NCBI GenBank assembly: GCA_020831585.1
Contig: JAFIGE010000038.1
Coordinates: forward strand, 1-38,178
DNA length: 38,178 bases
DNA from: Opitutales bacterium
GTDB lineage: Bacteria; Verrucomicrobiota; Verrucomicrobiia; Opitutales; Oceanipulchritudinaceae
Direction: 5' to 3'
The position numbers and the translations under genes are program-made. The number at the start of each line of letters is the position of its first letter. The first letter of the stretch is position 1. This document shows, piece by piece, positions 1 to 8,106 of this stretch. The notes below the pieces were generated by a model that saw only the letters and a list, made by a program, of their open reading frames with translations, did no database searches and was not told the DNA's origin.

Positions 1-21
1 CCGGTCATTGAGAAGGTCATA

Positions 22-618
22 TCAACTTGAATGGTCAATTATGCAACAAAGCCTTAGTCCACGGTCTTCCTTGAAGGATTTTGGGGCGATGAACGTGACT
101 TGCCTTTCGGTTCCTAAAGTGAGTGCGTATGGAGTCGGAGCTACATACATTTTACGGTCGCGAATCATGATGTCTCCATAACTTCCAAATCCTTTGAGGT
201 TCTTGTTCTTGTGGATATAGCTATGATCGGCATTGAGAAAGTCTCCATGGCACATTACGAGATCATAGACTGGATATGCCTTATCTTTCGTCTGAGCAGG
301 ATAACGACCGAATACGTAATAAATCTCCCTTCCATTGTGCCGACCTGACGGCACTTGACTATTGCAATCGTAGTTTGCTTCTCGGCCCGGAAATCCAAGT
401 CCCTTGATTTCAAATCCTACCGGATAATCGACCAAGCGAAAGTCGGGATATGCATTCCTAGATGGCTCATCAAAATTGAGCTTTAGATTTTTTAATCTGT
501 CAGCAAACCAGTTCTGAAAGCTAAATTCTTTGTCGGTGGTTGAGACACGCGTGATCAGCTCGCTTGCTTCGATGGCACGCGCGCACTCGAGGAAAATTTT
601 GGCGATTACTTGGTTCAT
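22..618 (-). CDS. PD-(D/E)XK restriction endonuclease-like protein
   Basis: This 198-residue protein carries a probable PD-(D/E)XK nuclease core: P58-D59 followed by E70-I-K72, a PD-X10-EXK spacing typical of type II restriction enzymes and their relatives. An N-terminal helix with Gln-Asn-Trp (Q35-W37 region) precedes the core, as in many such enzymes. A conserved-looking Gly/Asn/Tyr-rich block follows at about residues 73-106. The ATG at 616-618 is the first in frame and the stop is at 22-24, so the gene is complete. The base composition is AT-richer than the following operon, which suggests transfer. No methyltransferase partner is visible; one could lie beyond the left edge. The specific restriction family was not recognised. 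The nuclease assignment is an inference from the motif; an inactive or repair-type nuclease is possible. Confidence 0.6.
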   Translation of the reverse strand: MNQVIAKIFLECARAIEASELITRVSTTDKEFSFQNWFADRLKNLKLNFDEPSRNAYPDFRLVDYPVGFEIKGLGFPGREANYDCNSQVPSGRHNGREIYYVFGRYPAQTKDKAYPVYDLVMCHGDFLNADHSYIHKNKNLKGFGSYGDIMIRDRKMYVAPTPYALTLGTERQVTFIAPKSFKEDRGLRLCCIIDHSS

Positions 619-640
619 ATTTTTTGCTCAACAACGGGTA

Positions 641-684
641 ACTTCAGCCCCCGCAAACCTCGGGGGACTTCGCAAGCCCCCTCC
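641..684 (-). promoter_or_regulatory. Possible alternating hairpin after mlaA
   Basis: Three 5-base runs alternate: C at 648-652, G at 662-666 and C at 677-681. The middle G run can pair with either C run, and the right-hand pairing is extended by CTT/AAG around a GCG loop. On the minus strand this lies at the end of mlaA and before the nuclease gene. There is no U tract directly after either stem, so it is not a classic intrinsic terminator. A 3'-end stabiliser or weak terminator is possible. Confidence 0.3.
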
Positions 685-686
685 CC

Positions 687-1544
687 TCAAAGATCCGGTT
701 CGCGCACGACGGGACCCGGTGGTTCGGGCTCGGTCGCCGGGCGCTCCAGCCGGGCGCGGCGGAACTGGATGTAGCCGTCTCGCAGAGCGGCATAGGGGTC
801 GATGGATGAACGAACGATGGCTCCGTAGTCGCGCATGAGTTCCACGGAACCGTTGGTCACCTCGGCGACGCTGAAGTAGAGATTCTCCTCGGTGGAGAGG
901 ATGTAGGTGGCCGGGTGGAAAAACCGGTCTCCGAAAGAGCCGATGGCATCACTCACAGTGGAAGGGCCGAGCAGGGGCAACATGAGAAAGGGCGTATCGC
1001 GAATGCCCCAGCGCGCGAAAGTCTCGCCCATATCCGTGGAGGGGACCTGGGAAAGCACCGGGTGATTATCCGAGGGTCGGGCCAATCCGAGAACGCCCAC
1101 GGTCGAGTTGAGAGCGAAGCGCTGAAGGGTCCGCCCGGAGTTGGTCAGGTCTCCCTGCAGAGCGTGATTGGCTGCCGTGATCGGGGAGCGGAGGTTGCCG
1201 AAAAAGTTGCGGATGACGCGTCGAACCTCATCCGGCATGATGGCTCCGTAAATCCGCGAAACCGGCACAAAGGCCGCCTCGTAAACCAGGCCGTTGAAGT
1301 CGAAAATGGCCCGGTTGAGACCCTCAAAGGGATCGCGCACCGGAGGGCCATCGTCGAGATCGTCGCCGAAGAGAAAGTCGTCGTCCCACTCGTCGTCATC
1401 GAAGGACGCGAGGAAGGCCCGCGCCTCCTGGCCATGGGCGGCTGCGGGCGATTCGAGGGAGGCTGGGGAATTTCGTGGTGCGGTCGCGCACCCGGCGAGA
1501 ACGAGGATCGAAGGGATAAGGACCCAGAAATAGCGAAGACGCAT
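687..1544 (-). CDS. mlaA: MlaA/VacJ-family outer-membrane lipoprotein
   Basis: MlaA sits in the outer membrane and removes misplaced phospholipid from the outer leaflet, passing it to MlaC. The chosen start (ATG at 1542-1544) gives 285 residues with a short basic N-terminus, a hydrophobic stretch and a lipobox LAGC with the lipidated Cys at residue 19. The family segment DPFEGLNRAIFDFN follows, then the conserved helical core (DEVRRVIRNFFGNL, ALNSTVGVLGL, GIRDTPFLMLPLLGPST). An ATG ten codons upstream (1574) is also possible; neither has a clear ribosome site, and the frame stays open further upstream without family similarity. An unusually Asp-rich segment lies between the lipobox and the core. 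It is the last gene of the mla cluster, 140 bases after mlaC. Confidence 0.9.
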   Translation of the reverse strand: MRLRYFWVLIPSILVLAGCATAPRNSPASLESPAAAHGQEARAFLASFDDDEWDDDFLFGDDLDDGPPVRDPFEGLNRAIFDFNGLVYEAAFVPVSRIYGAIMPDEVRRVIRNFFGNLRSPITAANHALQGDLTNSGRTLQRFALNSTVGVLGLARPSDNHPVLSQVPSTDMGETFARWGIRDTPFLMLPLLGPSTVSDAIGSFGDRFFHPATYILSTEENLYFSVAEVTNGSVELMRDYGAIVRSSIDPYAALRDGYIQFRRARLERPATEPEPPGPVVREPDL

Positions 1545-1684
1545 TGTCGAAAGAGGAAGCACAGTTGGGCGCATGGTCTGCGGAGAAGAGGAGTCAGGAT
1601 ACGGAGAGGAAGAAAAGGAAGAGGAAGAGGGATCACTATCGAAAATCGACAGGACAGAGCGGAGACGGCGACAGCAAATCGTTC

Positions 1685-2299
1685 TCAACTCCCCGCCTTC
1701 TGGGCAGCGACGCGATCTTCGAGGGTTTGGATAAAGGCTTCGGGGCCGCGGCGGTCGAGGACGCTGGTAAACTGGCTGCGGAAGTTGCCCACGAGGCTGA
1801 CACCTTCGATGACCAGATCGTAGACCTGCCAGTCGCCCCCCATGCGGACAAGGCGGTAGACAACGGCATAACGCTCCCCTTCGTAGAGAATGGTGGAGTC
1901 GATCTCCACGCGGTCGCGTCCCAGCTCCTGCACCCCACCCCACTCAAACTGCGGGCGCCGGAGGCCGGTGAGCCGATCCGTGTAGGTGTGCATGAGGAGA
2001 TCGGCAAAGAGCGTCGTGTAGCGCACTTGCTGGGCTTCGGATAGGCGGTTCCAACCGCGCCCGATGGCCCGGCGCGAAATCACGGAGAAATCGAACCGCT
2101 CCTCGACGAGACGGCGGACTTCGGGCATGGCCGAGGCGGGATCGGCCGCCACGCCATCGGGGAAGAGGCGTTCCACGATCGTGTCGACCGTGTCGCGCAG
2201 AAGGACAAGCGGATCGCTTTCAGCGCGCAGAGCGGGCGCGCCCAAAGCCAAAACGAGGAAGCCCAAAAGGGCGTGAAGCGACATTTTTCGGTTTTTCAT
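1685..2299 (-). CDS. mlaC: MlaC-type periplasmic phospholipid-binding protein
   Basis: MlaC/Ttg2D shuttles a phospholipid across the periplasm between MlaA and the MlaFED transporter. The 204-residue protein begins with a signal peptide (Lys/Arg, then a Leu/Ala-rich core ending near ALRA at about residue 26). It shows the family pattern: an N-terminal helix with repeated small and hydrophobic residues, the FDFSVISRRAIGRGWNRLS segment near residues 69-87, and the C-terminal WQVYDLVIEGVSLVGNFRSQF block. The ATG at 2297-2299 was taken; a second ATG five codons in (2284) would also leave a signal peptide. Its start lies 12 bases after the mlaD stop, in the same operon. Confidence 0.92.
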   Translation of the reverse strand: MKNRKMSLHALLGFLVLALGAPALRAESDPLVLLRDTVDTIVERLFPDGVAADPASAMPEVRRLVEERFDFSVISRRAIGRGWNRLSEAQQVRYTTLFADLLMHTYTDRLTGLRRPQFEWGGVQELGRDRVEIDSTILYEGERYAVVYRLVRMGGDWQVYDLVIEGVSLVGNFRSQFTSVLDRRGPEAFIQTLEDRVAAQKAGS

Positions 2300-2311
2300 G
2301 GGGGCTTAAAA

Positions 2312-2764
2312 TTAGTCTTCCACACTGCCAAAAGCAAAGCGGCTGATCAAACTTTCCAATTCAATCGCGGATTCGGTGTCGAAGAGAATATCACCCGGAG
2401 CCAGGACGATTCCGGAACCGCCGGGAGAGAGACTGATGAAACGGTCTCCAATCAAGCCGCTCGTGCGAATGGAGGCGATGGTGTCGTCTTCAAGTTCGAG
2501 CCCCACGGGAACGCGGAAACGGACCATGGCGGCGAAGGTCTCGTGATCGAGGCGCACCTCAGTGACCTGCCCGATAGACACCCCGCCGATGCGCACATCG
2601 GCACCACGGTTGAGTCCGCCGACATTGGTAAAGCGGGCCTGGAGTTCGTAATGGTCACCGCCGAAAAAGCGCGCCCCCCCGATCTTGATCGAGAGGTAGG
2701 CGATGGCCACGAGGCCGACGAGGACAAAGAGGCCGACGAGGGTTTCAATTTTCAGTTTGCGCAT
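2312..2764 (-). CDS. mlaD: MlaD, MCE-domain substrate-binding subunit
   Basis: MlaD is an inner-membrane-anchored MCE protein that forms a hexameric ring on the MlaFE transporter and receives lipid from MlaC. The 150-residue protein has one N-terminal transmembrane helix (about residues 8-27) and one MCE domain with the hallmark segment LNRGADVRIGGVSIGQV. It then shows TSGLIGDRFISLSPGG and an acidic C-terminus. The length and single MCE domain match the proteobacterial MlaD class rather than multi-MCE proteins. The ATG at 2762-2764 lies inside the end of mlaF, overlapping it by 20 bases, which suggests coupled translation. Confidence 0.93.
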   Translation of the reverse strand: MRKLKIETLVGLFVLVGLVAIAYLSIKIGGARFFGGDHYELQARFTNVGGLNRGADVRIGGVSIGQVTEVRLDHETFAAMVRFRVPVGLELEDDTIASIRTSGLIGDRFISLSPGGSGIVLAPGDILFDTESAIELESLISRFAFGSVED

Positions 2765-3902
2765 GGGATACCTCGGAAAAGGAAAGGTGGAATGCAAAGG
2801 TCTCGGTCGCGCGCACAGTCGAACCATTGACGGCTTCAAGCGCTTCGAGGGAAAGGCGATAGGCGGGCCGGGCGGAGTCTGCGGCGGAAGCAGGCACCCC
2901 CTTGTCGAGCCGTGCGGCCAGCTCGCGGGCGGGCGGGGGCGGGTTTTCCGCATCCGTGAAGTGCACGTAGACAGACCAGACTCCGGCCTGGTAAAGGCGC
3001 ACACCCGGACCGGCGGACCGGCGCAACCGGCGGATGAAGGCGGCCGCCCGCAGATCCGGTAGGGCACTGGCTTCGTCCGGAGCCCGCTCACCGAGGGACT
3101 CAAAGGAAATGCGGAAGTGGCAATGCCCGATGCGGTCCGGCGAAACCGGGTGAATCCCGGCCACTTCGCTGCGCAAACCCTCGATGGAGGGCAGAAAGGT
3201 GGTGCGGAGGTCCTCGGCTGCACCCGTGAGGGCCATGGGCGGCCCGTCAAAAGCGATCTTCCCCGCCTCAAGGATGGCAATGCGGTCGGAAATAAAGAGG
3301 GCATCGGGCAGATCGTGGCTCACGAGCACCGCGGTGAAGCCAAATTGTCGCTGGTAGCGCTCAATCATGTGCAGCACCGAAACTTTGCGCAGCGGGTCGA
3401 GCCCCGTTGTGGGCTCGTCGAAAAGGATGATTTCCGGATCGAGGGCAAGGGCGCGGGCCAAAGCCACCCGCTTGAGCATACCGCCCGAGAGCTGGGAGGG
3501 GAACTTATCCTCCGCTTCGTCCAGATCGAGGCGCTGAAAGAGGCGCTTCACCCGCAGGCGGATTTCCCGCTCGCGCAGCCGGGTGCGCTCCCGCAGGGGC
3601 AGGGCCACGTTATCAAAAGCGGAAATGCCGTCGAGGAGGGCGTTGTTTTGAAACATGTAGCTCAGGCCCGGCGGAATCCGCCGCCGCCCTGCAAGGGTCA
3701 CACCATTGACGGTGATGCGTCCGCTATCGGCGCGCACAAGGCCGGAGATGCATTTCATGAGAACGGATTTACCCGCCCCGCTCTTCCCGAGGAGTGAAGT
3801 CACCTCTCCCCGCCGGATGGAAAAGTCGATGCCCCGGAGGACGGCCTCTTCCCCAAAGCTCTTGTGCAAACCCTCCACCTCAATAACCGTATCCGTGCTC
3901 AT
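2745..3902 (-). CDS. mlaF: MlaF ATPase with long C-terminal extension
   Basis: MlaF is the cytoplasmic ATPase that powers lipid movement by the MlaFEDB complex. Residues 1-240 form a complete ABC ATPase: Walker A GKSGAGKS (39-46), Q-loop around Q85, signature LSGGM (138-142), Walker B ILFDEP (159-164) and switch His 196. Typical MlaF proteins end near residue 260-270. This one continues to 385 with an alternating beta/alpha segment of about 145 residues that I do not recognise. The start ATG (3900-3902) directly abuts the mlaE stop, and the 3' end overlaps mlaD. No separate mlaB gene is present; whether the extension replaces MlaB's regulatory role is speculation. Confidence 0.93.
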   Translation of the reverse strand: MSTDTVIEVEGLHKSFGEEAVLRGIDFSIRRGEVTSLLGKSGAGKSVLMKCISGLVRADSGRITVNGVTLAGRRRIPPGLSYMFQNNALLDGISAFDNVALPLRERTRLREREIRLRVKRLFQRLDLDEAEDKFPSQLSGGMLKRVALARALALDPEIILFDEPTTGLDPLRKVSVLHMIERYQRQFGFTAVLVSHDLPDALFISDRIAILEAGKIAFDGPPMALTGAAEDLRTTFLPSIEGLRSEVAGIHPVSPDRIGHCHFRISFESLGERAPDEASALPDLRAAAFIRRLRRSAGPGVRLYQAGVWSVYVHFTDAENPPPPARELAARLDKGVPASAADSARPAYRLSLEALEAVNGSTVRATETFAFHLSFSEVSHAQTEN

Positions 3903-4718
3903 TCAAATAGTGAAGGAGGTGATGATGTAGTCGCTCGCGAGGATCGCGACACACGAAATAACGACCGCGCGCGTGGCCGAATTGCTCACCGCCCGCGCCC
4001 CGAAGGCAGCCGTCTGCCGATGGGTGTTGTAGCCCTGGTAGCAGCAGATGAGGACCACGAGCACCCCGAAGACCAGAGCCTTGACGAATCCGCCGGAGAC
4101 GTCGTTCCAACCGACCGCATTGTAGATATTGGCCCAATACAGCCCCCCGTGCAGCCCGAGAAGGGTTACCCCGGTGACATAGCCCCCAAGGATGCCAATG
4201 ATATCAAAAAACGCCGTGAGGATGGGAAAACAAATGACCGCAGCCACCAGACGCGGACCGATGAGAAAAGCCCGTGTCTCAATGCCCATGATTTCGAGCG
4301 CATCCACCTGCTCGCTGTTGCGCTGAATGCCGAGCTCGGCGGCCATGGAGGAGCCTGCCTGGCCCACCACCATGATCGCCGTGAGGACCGGCCCCAGTTC
4401 CCGAATCAGGGTGAGGGCAATGGCCGGCCCGAGGAGCCCTTCCGAGCCAAAGCGCACGAGCGTGTAGTAACCCTGCAGCCCGAGAACCATGCCCGTGAAA
4501 AAACCCACGAGCAGGATCAGCGGGAGCGTGCGCACCCCGATCTCGTAAATGCGCTCAGTCAGCCGCGACAGGGAAAAGTGCCGGAAGAGGAAAAGACCCG
4601 TCGATTGCACAAAAAGCAGGGTCACCCGCCCGAGAGCATCGACCCCGCGAATGGCGGATTTTCCGGTTTCTTCCAAAAGCATCCGGCCATACATCCGCCG
4701 AAAAGGCGGGAAACTCAA
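3903..4718 (-). CDS. mlaE: MlaE permease subunit
   Basis: MlaE is the integral membrane core of the phospholipid transporter. The 271-residue protein has an amphipathic N-terminal region and about five hydrophobic helices. It carries the family signature in the centre (ELGPVLTAIMVVGQAGSSMAAELG near residues 126-149, followed by EQVDALEIMGI). The frame opens at a TTG (4716-4718) that overlaps the stop of the upstream nucleotidyltransferase gene by four bases. Alternative ATG starts lie 8 and 12 codons downstream (4694, 4690). The overlap favours translational coupling, but the exact start is uncertain. It directly abuts mlaF. Confidence 0.93.
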   Translation of the reverse strand: MSFPPFRRMYGRMLLEETGKSAIRGVDALGRVTLLFVQSTGLFLFRHFSLSRLTERIYEIGVRTLPLILLVGFFTGMVLGLQGYYTLVRFGSEGLLGPAIALTLIRELGPVLTAIMVVGQAGSSMAAELGIQRNSEQVDALEIMGIETRAFLIGPRLVAAVICFPILTAFFDIIGILGGYVTGVTLLGLHGGLYWANIYNAVGWNDVSGGFVKALVFGVLVVLICCYQGYNTHRQTAAFGARAVSNSATRAVVISCVAILASDYIITSFTI

Positions 4719-5632
4719 GCCCCATTCGCCCAGAGAGCCGGGGGGTAGACCTTCTGCGTAACCAATTCGCGCAAGCGGGCTTCCACCGCCGGCCGGTCAT
4801 CGGCATGGGTGACCCCAATCCAGGAGTCACTGCTGCGGAGCACCTTCACCTTCGCCTGGCCGCGCTTGATCATCGTGGTGACCGCCGTGGGCAGGAAAAA
4901 CTCCGATTTCTCCTCCAGAACACGGGTTTCGAGGAAATCGCAGAACTGGCTCTCCAGAAAATCGAAAATGAGCGGAGTGAAGCCAAAACAGTTCATGGAG
5001 GTCGGGGCGTCCCCAGGGAGGCTCTGGCGCTGGCCGACCGTATCGGGATAGCCCGGACCATCTTCACCCGAGGAAATCCCCGTGCGCTCCTCGATCGAGC
5101 GAAGGAACCCCTTTCCATCCACCGCACAAATGCCCCGCGAAACGCTCCCGTGGTCCGAAAGGGTCTTGGCCAGCTCATAGGCCACCAGACAAAATGCCGG
5201 CGGCCAGCTGACGTTGGGCTCGCTCAGAAAGGCGTGCAGGTGCAGGAACGTGGAAGCCCCGTAGAAGTCATCCGCATTGATCACGGCAAAGGGCTCGGCA
5301 ATGACCGGGCGGGCCGAGAGCACGGCGTGCCCCGTGCCCCACGGACGCAGCCTCCCCGGCGGACACTGGAAGCCGCCGGGCAGCGCATCCATCTCCTGAA
5401 AGGCAAAGTCTATCTGGATGGACCTTGCAAAGCGGCTCGAAACCTTTTCGCGAAACTCTTGGTGAAACTCCCGCCGCACGACAAAGACCACCTTGCCAAA
5501 ACCCGCCCGAATGGCGTCGTAAACCGAATATTCGAGGATGGTTTCTCCGGCCGGGCCCATGCCGTCGAGTTGTTTCAGCCCGCCATAGCGGCTGCCCATA
5601 CCCGCTGCGAGAATGAGGAGAGTCGGTTTCAT
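4715..5632 (-). CDS. Sugar-phosphate nucleotidyltransferase-like protein
   Basis: The 305-residue protein starts with the nucleotide-binding signature LAAGMGSRYGGLKQ (residues 8-21) of the NTP_transferase fold. It later has INADDFYG, with the metal-binding acidic pair expected in sugar-1-phosphate nucleotidyltransferases. The likely reaction is joining a nucleoside triphosphate to a sugar phosphate; the sugar and nucleotide cannot be told. No acyltransferase hexapeptide repeats follow, so it is not a GlmU-like bifunctional enzyme. ATG at 5630-5632 was chosen because the core strand begins at once; another ATG four codons upstream (5644) is possible. It lies between the S41 protease gene (49-base gap) and mlaE (4-base overlap), so co-transcription with the mla genes is likely. 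Confidence 0.82.
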   Translation of the reverse strand: MKPTLLILAAGMGSRYGGLKQLDGMGPAGETILEYSVYDAIRAGFGKVVFVVRREFHQEFREKVSSRFARSIQIDFAFQEMDALPGGFQCPPGRLRPWGTGHAVLSARPVIAEPFAVINADDFYGASTFLHLHAFLSEPNVSWPPAFCLVAYELAKTLSDHGSVSRGICAVDGKGFLRSIEERTGISSGEDGPGYPDTVGQRQSLPGDAPTSMNCFGFTPLIFDFLESQFCDFLETRVLEEKSEFFLPTAVTTMIKRGQAKVKVLRSSDSWIGVTHADDRPAVEARLRELVTQKVYPPALWANGA

Positions 5633-5681
5633 CTGCCCACCCATACGAAAATCTCTGTCCGCCCGTCGAATCAATAAAGGC

Positions 5682-6941
5682 TCAGGCTTGCCGGGACTGG
5701 CTTTCAAGCGTCTCGCGCAGCACCTCCCGCGCGGCCTCGAGGGGCCGGTCCACCCGGTCAGGCGGAAAACCGAACACCTCCTCAAATGCCGCCGCATCCA
5801 GAATTTCCCGATGACGGGACTGGATGATCAACTCGGCCCGCTCCTCCGAGGAAAACTCGACGGGCACATCCGGCTCAACACCGACCTCGTCAATCGACCG
5901 GCCGCTCGGCAGAAAGTAGCGGGCTGTCGTTTGCCGAATGGCATCGCCCGAACGTAAGGTAAAAACCGTCTGCACACTGCCTTTGCCAAAAGACCGCGCC
6001 CCGACTACGAAGGCCCGCCCCGCGTCCTGCAAGGCCCCCGCCACGATCTCCGAACCGGAGGCACTGCTCTCATTGACGATCACGGCAACCGGTCGCTCTC
6101 CCCAAAGCGCCTCCCGGCGGGAACGGAACTCCATGCGGTCACGCGCGCGGCGGCCCTCCAAATACGTAATCAACTCGCCGGGCGGGAGAAAGAAATCCAC
6201 CACGTCCTTGGCCGCCTCCAAGGTGCCCCCCGGATTGTCCCGCAAGTCAATGATGAGTGCGCGCGCACCCTGATCCCGGAACCCCCTGAGCGCTGATTCC
6301 ACCTCCGAGGCGGTGAGGTGACCAAACTGTCGCAAAGTGAAATAGGCAATGCGGTCTTCGTCGAGGTAGTGATTGCGCACCGTCGCCACACGCACCGCAC
6401 GGCGCCGAAGGGCCACCGTTACCTCCTCGTTTTCGAGAGGCCGGAAAACCGTCATGGAGACCGTTTCACCTTCGGGGCCGCGAAGCCGGTCGGCCACGTC
6501 GCCCACGGTCCACTCGCGGGCATCCTCTCCGTTGATCTCGATAATCTGATCGCCCGCCAACAACCCTGCTTCGGCGGCAGCACCATCCTCATAAACCTCC
6601 ATCATGGTCACCCGTCCGCGCAAAGCCTGAATCTCCACACCGATTCCCACATACCGCTGGCGAGTTGTCTCCTCAAAGCGCCTCACCTCCTCGCGCGCCA
6701 TGAAGGACGAGTTGCGGTCCAGGCTGTCCATGATGCCCGTGAGAGCTGATCGCCGCAGGCGCTCATAAGAAACCACATCTTCGTCCACAAATCCGTCATG
6801 CACCAAGCGGATCACGGCGCTGATCTGGAAGAGCGTCTGCCAAAACGGGCTGGTCAGGACCCATGTCAGGGTCCCTACGCTCAACGCCAGCAGCAGGATA
6901 GGTGCAAAGAAACGATTCCACATAATCGCTAAAGAAAGCAT
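5682..6941 (-). CDS. S41 C-terminal processing protease with PDZ domain
   Basis: This 419-residue protein is a CtpA/Prc-type serine protease. An N-terminal hydrophobic helix (about residues 9-30) anchors or exports it. A PDZ domain follows (about 98-180, with YVGIGVEI and AGLLAGDQIIEING), then the S41 catalytic domain (about 195-375). The Ser-Lys dyad is visible as S295 in NESSASGSE and K320 in SFGKGSVQ, 25 residues apart as in the family. Such enzymes trim or degrade exported proteins and control envelope hydrolases. It is the first gene of the minus-strand cluster leading into the mla genes. ATG at 6941 was used; an ATG six codons in (6923) would also give the anchor. Confidence 0.92.
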   Translation of the reverse strand: MLSLAIMWNRFFAPILLLALSVGTLTWVLTSPFWQTLFQISAVIRLVHDGFVDEDVVSYERLRRSALTGIMDSLDRNSSFMAREEVRRFEETTRQRYVGIGVEIQALRGRVTMMEVYEDGAAAEAGLLAGDQIIEINGEDAREWTVGDVADRLRGPEGETVSMTVFRPLENEEVTVALRRRAVRVATVRNHYLDEDRIAYFTLRQFGHLTASEVESALRGFRDQGARALIIDLRDNPGGTLEAAKDVVDFFLPPGELITYLEGRRARDRMEFRSRREALWGERPVAVIVNESSASGSEIVAGALQDAGRAFVVGARSFGKGSVQTVFTLRSGDAIRQTTARYFLPSGRSIDEVGVEPDVPVEFSSEERAELIIQSRHREILDAAAFEEVFGFPPDRVDRPLEAAREVLRETLESQSRQA

Positions 6942-6987
6942 TTACGCGAGCACCGCAACGGTTCAATGCTGGGAATTTTGATGCAAG

Positions 6988-8031
6988 ATGAAAGAAACCG
7001 CCGAATCTCCCGCAAATTCAAATCCCTCGGCCCCCATGCTAGCCGCTCTGCGCAAACGGGCAAATGGGAGCGATCTCCTGAGTTTTGAGACCTTCATGGA
7101 AGTGGCCCTCTATGCCCCCGCGATCGGCTACTACAGACGCCCGAAGACCCGCGTGGCTTATGCGGACACCGCAGACTTCTATACAAACAGCAGCCTGCGC
7201 TCAGTCTTCGCACCCCTGGTAAAAGCCGCTGCCATCGCCCTCTTACCCGAAGGGTCCGCCCCCGGCGAATACACCTTTGTCGAGTTTGGAAGCGAACCGG
7301 GACAACCCCTCCTCGCAGATCCCGCGCCCTTTCTGGCCTGCGCAACCAGAGACCTCGCCGCAGACTCCGACACCCCCCTGCCCGCGCGATCTGTCGTCTT
7401 CTCCAATGAACTCTTTGATGCCCAACCCTTTCGCCGCTTTCGGATGACCCCTGCTGGCTGGCGGGAGATCGGCGTAAGAATCGCGGAGGACCGTCTCTGC
7501 GAAGTCGCGCTGGAGCCGCAGGAGGCCGGTAAACCCTTGCCCGACGCCCTCCCCGCTCAAGCTCCCGAGGGCTACACCGTCGATTGGCCGGAAGCCGCCG
7601 GGAATCTTTTACAATCCATTTGCGACCAGAACTGGGAGGGCCTGTTTATCGCTTTCGACTACGGACTGGACGAAGAAACGCTCCTTCATGAGCGGCCCGG
7701 GGGCACTGCCCGCGCCTACTCCCGCCACCGCCAGCACAACGATCTGCTCGCCTCTCCGGGGAAACAGGATCTCACCTGCCACGTCAACTGGACCCGCCTC
7801 GCCGAGGCCCTCAATAAACGGAGCTTCCAGGCCGTCTCCCTGCGCCGACAGGAGGCTTTTTTTATGCAACACGCCGCAGCCGCCATCAGCCAAATCGTTG
7901 AGAAGGCCGACCCCGGCGTCGACCGCGACCGTCAACGCCTCAAAGAGCTCCTCCATCCCCACTACTTCGGCAGTCGCTTTCAGGTCCTTCACGGATACCG
8001 ACCCGGCCGTCATTGCCCGGCCGGGCAATAG
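6988..8031 (+). CDS. MidA/NDUFAF7-like SAM-dependent methyltransferase
   Basis: The 347-residue protein follows the pattern of the MidA family, whose mitochondrial member methylates an arginine of complex I. Visible marks are FMEVALYAPAIGYY (36-49), DFYTNSSLRSVFAPL, SNELFDAQPFRRF and, near the end, DLTCHVNWTRLAEAL. The first two SAM-site elements are degenerate: the usual acidic, Gly-rich loop reads EFGSEPGQ (99-106). Enzymatic activity is therefore uncertain, and the bacterial substrate is unknown. It is transcribed divergently from the S41 protease with only 46 bases between the starts, so the two promoters must overlap or be very compact. Confidence 0.8.
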   Translation: MKETAESPANSNPSAPMLAALRKRANGSDLLSFETFMEVALYAPAIGYYRRPKTRVAYADTADFYTNSSLRSVFAPLVKAAAIALLPEGSAPGEYTFVEFGSEPGQPLLADPAPFLACATRDLAADSDTPLPARSVVFSNELFDAQPFRRFRMTPAGWREIGVRIAEDRLCEVALEPQEAGKPLPDALPAQAPEGYTVDWPEAAGNLLQSICDQNWEGLFIAFDYGLDEETLLHERPGGTARAYSRHRQHNDLLASPGKQDLTCHVNWTRLAEALNKRSFQAVSLRRQEAFFMQHAAAAISQIVEKADPGVDRDRQRLKELLHPHYFGSRFQVLHGYRPGRHCPAGQ

Positions 8032-8106
8032 AATTACGTCGAATCAACCGCCGTAGCGAAGCAGAGGGCAAAAGGATGGCCTCGCCAAAAGGGGCTCATC
8101 CCGGCA

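Noticed and set aside
915-1823. Long open frame on the plus strand across mlaA
   Set aside because: It is the antisense shadow of mlaA/mlaC in GC-rich DNA, and its protein has no family pattern.
1545-1943. Upstream extension of the mlaA frame
   Set aside because: Low-complexity Arg/Pro/Ser sequence overlapping mlaC; the lipoprotein signal starts at 1544.
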